Assembly: GCF_000262305.1 (NCBI RefSeq)
Contig: NC_017910.1
Location: 2,232,001-2,296,000 of the forward strand
Direction: 5' to 3'
From: Shimwellia blattae DSM 4481 = NBRC 105725
Lineage (GTDB): Bacteria > Pseudomonadota > Gammaproteobacteria > Enterobacterales > Enterobacteriaceae
Length of the DNA stretch: 64,000 nucleotides
Both the position numbers and the translations under genes were made by a program. The notes beneath the pieces were generated by a model. The model was not told the DNA's origin and searched no databases. It saw nothing but the letters and a program-made list of their open reading frames with translations. Below are positions 61,720 through 64,000 of the stretch, piece after piece; positions within the stretch are counted from its first letter, which is position 1, and every line of letters begins with the position of its first letter.

Positions 61720-63102
61720 ATGGAAAAAAAATTAGGTCTTGCTGCACTGACCGCACTGGTACTGAGCTCCATGCTGGGTGCCGGTGTCTTCAGCCTGCCT
61801 CAGAACATGGCCGAAGTAGCGAGCCCGTCAGCGTTACTGATTGGCTGGGCGATTACCGGTATCGGTATCTTATTTCTGGCTCTGGCCATGTTATTGCTGA
61901 CCCGCCTGCGCCCCGATCTGGACGGCGGCATTTTCACCTACGCCCGGGAGGGGTTTGGCGAGCTTATCGGCTTCTGCTCTGCCTGGGGGTACTGGCTGTG
62001 TGCGGTGATCGCTAACGTCTCCTACCTGGTGATTGTCTTCTCCGCCCTGAGCTTTTTCACGGATACCCCGTCGGCGCGGATTTTTGGCGACGGTAACACC
62101 TGGCAGGCGATTGTTGGCGCCTCGCTTCTTTTATGGATAGTCCACTGGCTGGTGCTGCGCGGGGTGCAGACCGCCGCCGGTATTAACCTGATAGCCACCC
62201 TGGCCAAGCTGGTGCCCCTCGGGCTGTTTATTGTCCTTGCCCTGCTGGCGTTTAAGCTGTCCACCTTTAAGCTGGATTTTACCGGCGTTGAGCTGGGTGT
62301 GCCGGTCTGGGAGCAGGTTAAAAACACCATGCTCATTACCCTGTGGGTGTTTATTGGGGTGGAGGGTGCGGTGGTGGTCTCTGCCCGCGCCCGCCATAAA
62401 AAGGATGTGGGCCGGGCAACGCTGCTGGCAGTGATGGCGGCGCTACTGGTCTATTTACTGGTGACGCTGCTCTCCGTTGGCGTGGTGCCACGCAGTGAGC
62501 TGGCAGAAATGCGCAACCCGTCAATGGCCACACTGATGGTCAGTATGATAGGCCCCTGGGGGGATGTGATCATCGCCGCCGGTCTGATTATCTCAGTCTG
62601 TGGCGCCTACCTCAGCTGGACCATTATGGCCGCTGAAGTGCCGTTTCTGGCAGCAACCCACCGGGCGTTTCCGCGTATCTTCGCCAGACAAAACCGCAAT
62701 AATGCACCGGCGGCTTCCCTGTGGCTGACCAACATCAGCGTGCAGATCTGCCTGGTGCTGATCTGGGCGACCGATTCTGACTACAACACCCTGCTGACTA
62801 TCGCCTCAGAAATGATCCTCGTGCCGTATCTGCTGGTGGGGGCCTTTTTGCTCAAAATGGCCCGCACACCGGCCCAGACGATAACCGGTATCGGCGCCTG
62901 CATCTACGGGGTCTGGTTACTGTATGCCTCCGGCCCGACCCACCTGATGCTCTCCGTGGTGCTGTATGCGCCGGGCTTGCTGGTCTTCCTCTATGCTCGC
63001 TATACTCACCGCCACGATATTCCTCTGGCTACCCGGGAAAAAGCACTGATTGGACTGATCCTCGCGGCCACTGTGCCCGCCACATGGATGCTGATCGGCT
63101 AG
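61720..63102 (+). CDS. ydgI: Basic amino acid antiporter YdgI (ArcD-like)
   Basis: 460 residues with 12-13 membrane helices. APC superfamily start (LTALVLSSMLGAGVFSLPQNMA) and LLITLWVFIGVEGAVVVSARAR-type helix of arginine:ornithine antiporters. It matches E. coli YdgI. Probably exchanges arginine and ornithine; no arc genes are nearby, so the physiological role is uncertain. Confidence 0.92.
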   Translation: MEKKLGLAALTALVLSSMLGAGVFSLPQNMAEVASPSALLIGWAITGIGILFLALAMLLLTRLRPDLDGGIFTYAREGFGELIGFCSAWGYWLCAVIANVSYLVIVFSALSFFTDTPSARIFGDGNTWQAIVGASLLLWIVHWLVLRGVQTAAGINLIATLAKLVPLGLFIVLALLAFKLSTFKLDFTGVELGVPVWEQVKNTMLITLWVFIGVEGAVVVSARARHKKDVGRATLLAVMAALLVYLLVTLLSVGVVPRSELAEMRNPSMATLMVSMIGPWGDVIIAAGLIISVCGAYLSWTIMAAEVPFLAATHRAFPRIFARQNRNNAPAASLWLTNISVQICLVLIWATDSDYNTLLTIASEMILVPYLLVGAFLLKMARTPAQTITGIGACIYGVWLLYASGPTHLMLSVVLYAPGLLVFLYARYTHRHDIPLATREKALIGLILAATVPATWMLIG

Positions 63103-63124
63103 GGCCCGGTTTCAGGACACTGTT

Positions 63125-63850
63125 ATGGCAACACCACGTCTGCAGCGCCCGGTTGTAATCACCGGTGGGGGCCGCCGTATCGGGCTGGCCCTCGCCCGCC
63201 ATTTTATTCACACCGGCCAGCCGGTGATAATCAGCTACCGCACCCGTTACCCGGAAGTTGCGCAGCTTGAAGCCCTCGGCGTGGTCTGCCTGGCGGCGGA
63301 TTTCAGCACCTCTCAGGGGGTCACTGCCTTCGCCGCACAGGTCCGCGAACAGGCCGGTAGCCTGCGCGCGCTTATCCACAACGCCAGCCAGTGGTTGCCG
63401 GAATCTGCCGACGTGCCGCTAACAGAAACCCTGGCGACCATGCTGCAAATCCACGTTAACGCCCCCTACCTGCTGAACCATTTACTGAGCGACTTGCTGT
63501 GCGGCCAGGGCCCTGCCGGGGCGGATATTATCCACTTCACGGACTACGTTGCCGGGCGCGGCAGCGACAAGCACATTGCCTATGCCGCCAGTAAAGCGGC
63601 CCTGGAGAATATGACCCTCTCCTTCGCGCGTAAATTTGCCCCGGAGGTGAAAGTGAACGCCATCGCCCCGGCGCTGATTATGTTTCACCCGGATGACAGC
63701 GACAGCTACCGCCAGCAGGCGCTGGATAAATCGCTGATGAAAATCGCCCCCGGTGAGCAGGAGATCGTTGAGCTGGTGAGCTATTTGCTGCGCTCGCGTT
63801 ACGTTACCGGCCGGAGCCACGCGGTAGATGGCGGGCGCCATCTGCGCTAA
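63125..63850 (+). CDS. folM: Dihydromonapterin reductase FolM
   Basis: 241 residues, short-chain dehydrogenase. NADPH loop TGGGRRIGLALARHF, catalytic YAASKAALENM (Tyr and Lys), IHNASQW. It reduces dihydromonapterin, cofactor for phenylalanine hydroxylase, and weakly dihydrofolate. It follows ydgI by 22 bp and may share its transcript. E. coli has ydgC next; here rstA follows directly. Confidence 0.94.
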   Translation: MATPRLQRPVVITGGGRRIGLALARHFIHTGQPVIISYRTRYPEVAQLEALGVVCLAADFSTSQGVTAFAAQVREQAGSLRALIHNASQWLPESADVPLTETLATMLQIHVNAPYLLNHLLSDLLCGQGPAGADIIHFTDYVAGRGSDKHIAYAASKAALENMTLSFARKFAPEVKVNAIAPALIMFHPDDSDSYRQQALDKSLMKIAPGEQEIVELVSYLLRSRYVTGRSHAVDGGRHLR

Positions 63851-63926
63851 CGCCTTGTTACCCTTAGTGAATAGCGCTTCGCCGGGGATGCGTGTATGTT
63901 AGCTTTTTTCGTTAATCAGATGTGCT

Positions 63927-64000
63927 ATGAGTAAAATCGTTTTTGTTGAAGATGATCCCGACGTCGGGGCGCTTATCTCTGCCTATCTGGGCAAGCACGA
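63927..64000 (+). CDS. rstA: RstA response regulator, 5' end only
   Basis: 24 codons are in the window: SKIVFVEDDPDVGALISAYLGKH, the first strand and acidic pocket (EDD) of the receiver domain, as in E. coli RstA (NTIVFVEDDAEVGSLIAAYLAKH). RstA is the partner of sensor RstB and lies in the PhoPQ network. The gene continues beyond the window. Confidence 0.88.
   Translation, partial: MSKIVFVEDDPDVGALISAYLGKH

Overview
The window comes from an enterobacterial chromosome (Enterobacteriaceae, not Escherichia itself). From about 41.1 kb to the end, the genes run almost in the order known from E. coli K-12 at 35-36 min: rspB, ynfB, speG, ynfD, dmsD, bioD2, mlc, ynfL, ynfM, asr, ydgU, ydgD, mdtI, mdtJ, tqsA ... 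pntB, pntA, ydgH, ydgI/arcD, folM, rstA. Compared with K-12, rspA, ynfA, ynfC, ynfEFGH, clcB and ydgC are missing. A block smrA - small membrane protein - ogt - fnr - uspE, which lies elsewhere in K-12, sits between tqsA and pntB. I cannot name the species with confidence.

Positions 1 to about 41,050 are most of a lambdoid prophage with P22-type (podovirus) late genes. Its right end lies in the 5' part of a ydfJ-like transporter gene, the gene that holds Qin in K-12. The left attachment site lies outside the window. From integrase leftward the map is: integrase and excisionase; an early left operon on the + strand (DUF4406 protein, N6-adenine methyltransferase, SSB, Sak4-like annealing ATPase, a TolA-like coiled-coil protein and small genes); an immunity region with two operator clusters around a LexA-type CI repressor; and two unknown genes directly behind cI, the place of rexAB in lambda. 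On the - strand follow Cro, CII, an O-type initiator carrying a four-iteron origin, a DnaB-type helicase, a C5-cytosine methyltransferase, an Ea22-like protein, NinB, NinE, NinG and a Q-like antiterminator. Then come the lysis cassette (dual-start S21-type holin, SAR endolysin, Rz/Rz1), a structured leader RNA with a KilA-N gene carrying a premature amber codon, terminase, portal, scaffold, coat, tail accessory factors, tail needle, ejection proteins, and a tailspike with an SGNH-hydrolase body. An O-antigen-type acyltransferase and an internally deleted umuC remnant close the window.

The prophage is broken. An IS3-family element (IS1397-like) is inserted in the portal gene with a clean 3-bp duplication, and an IS110-family element is inserted in the transposase gene of that IS3. 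The IS110 left end shows short matches to its own right tip, its own left tip and its target, as expected of a bridge RNA. The host part links several regulators to sites in the same window: an RstA box before asr with rstA at the right edge, an FNR box before fnr, and a Mlc-type palindrome just before mlc.
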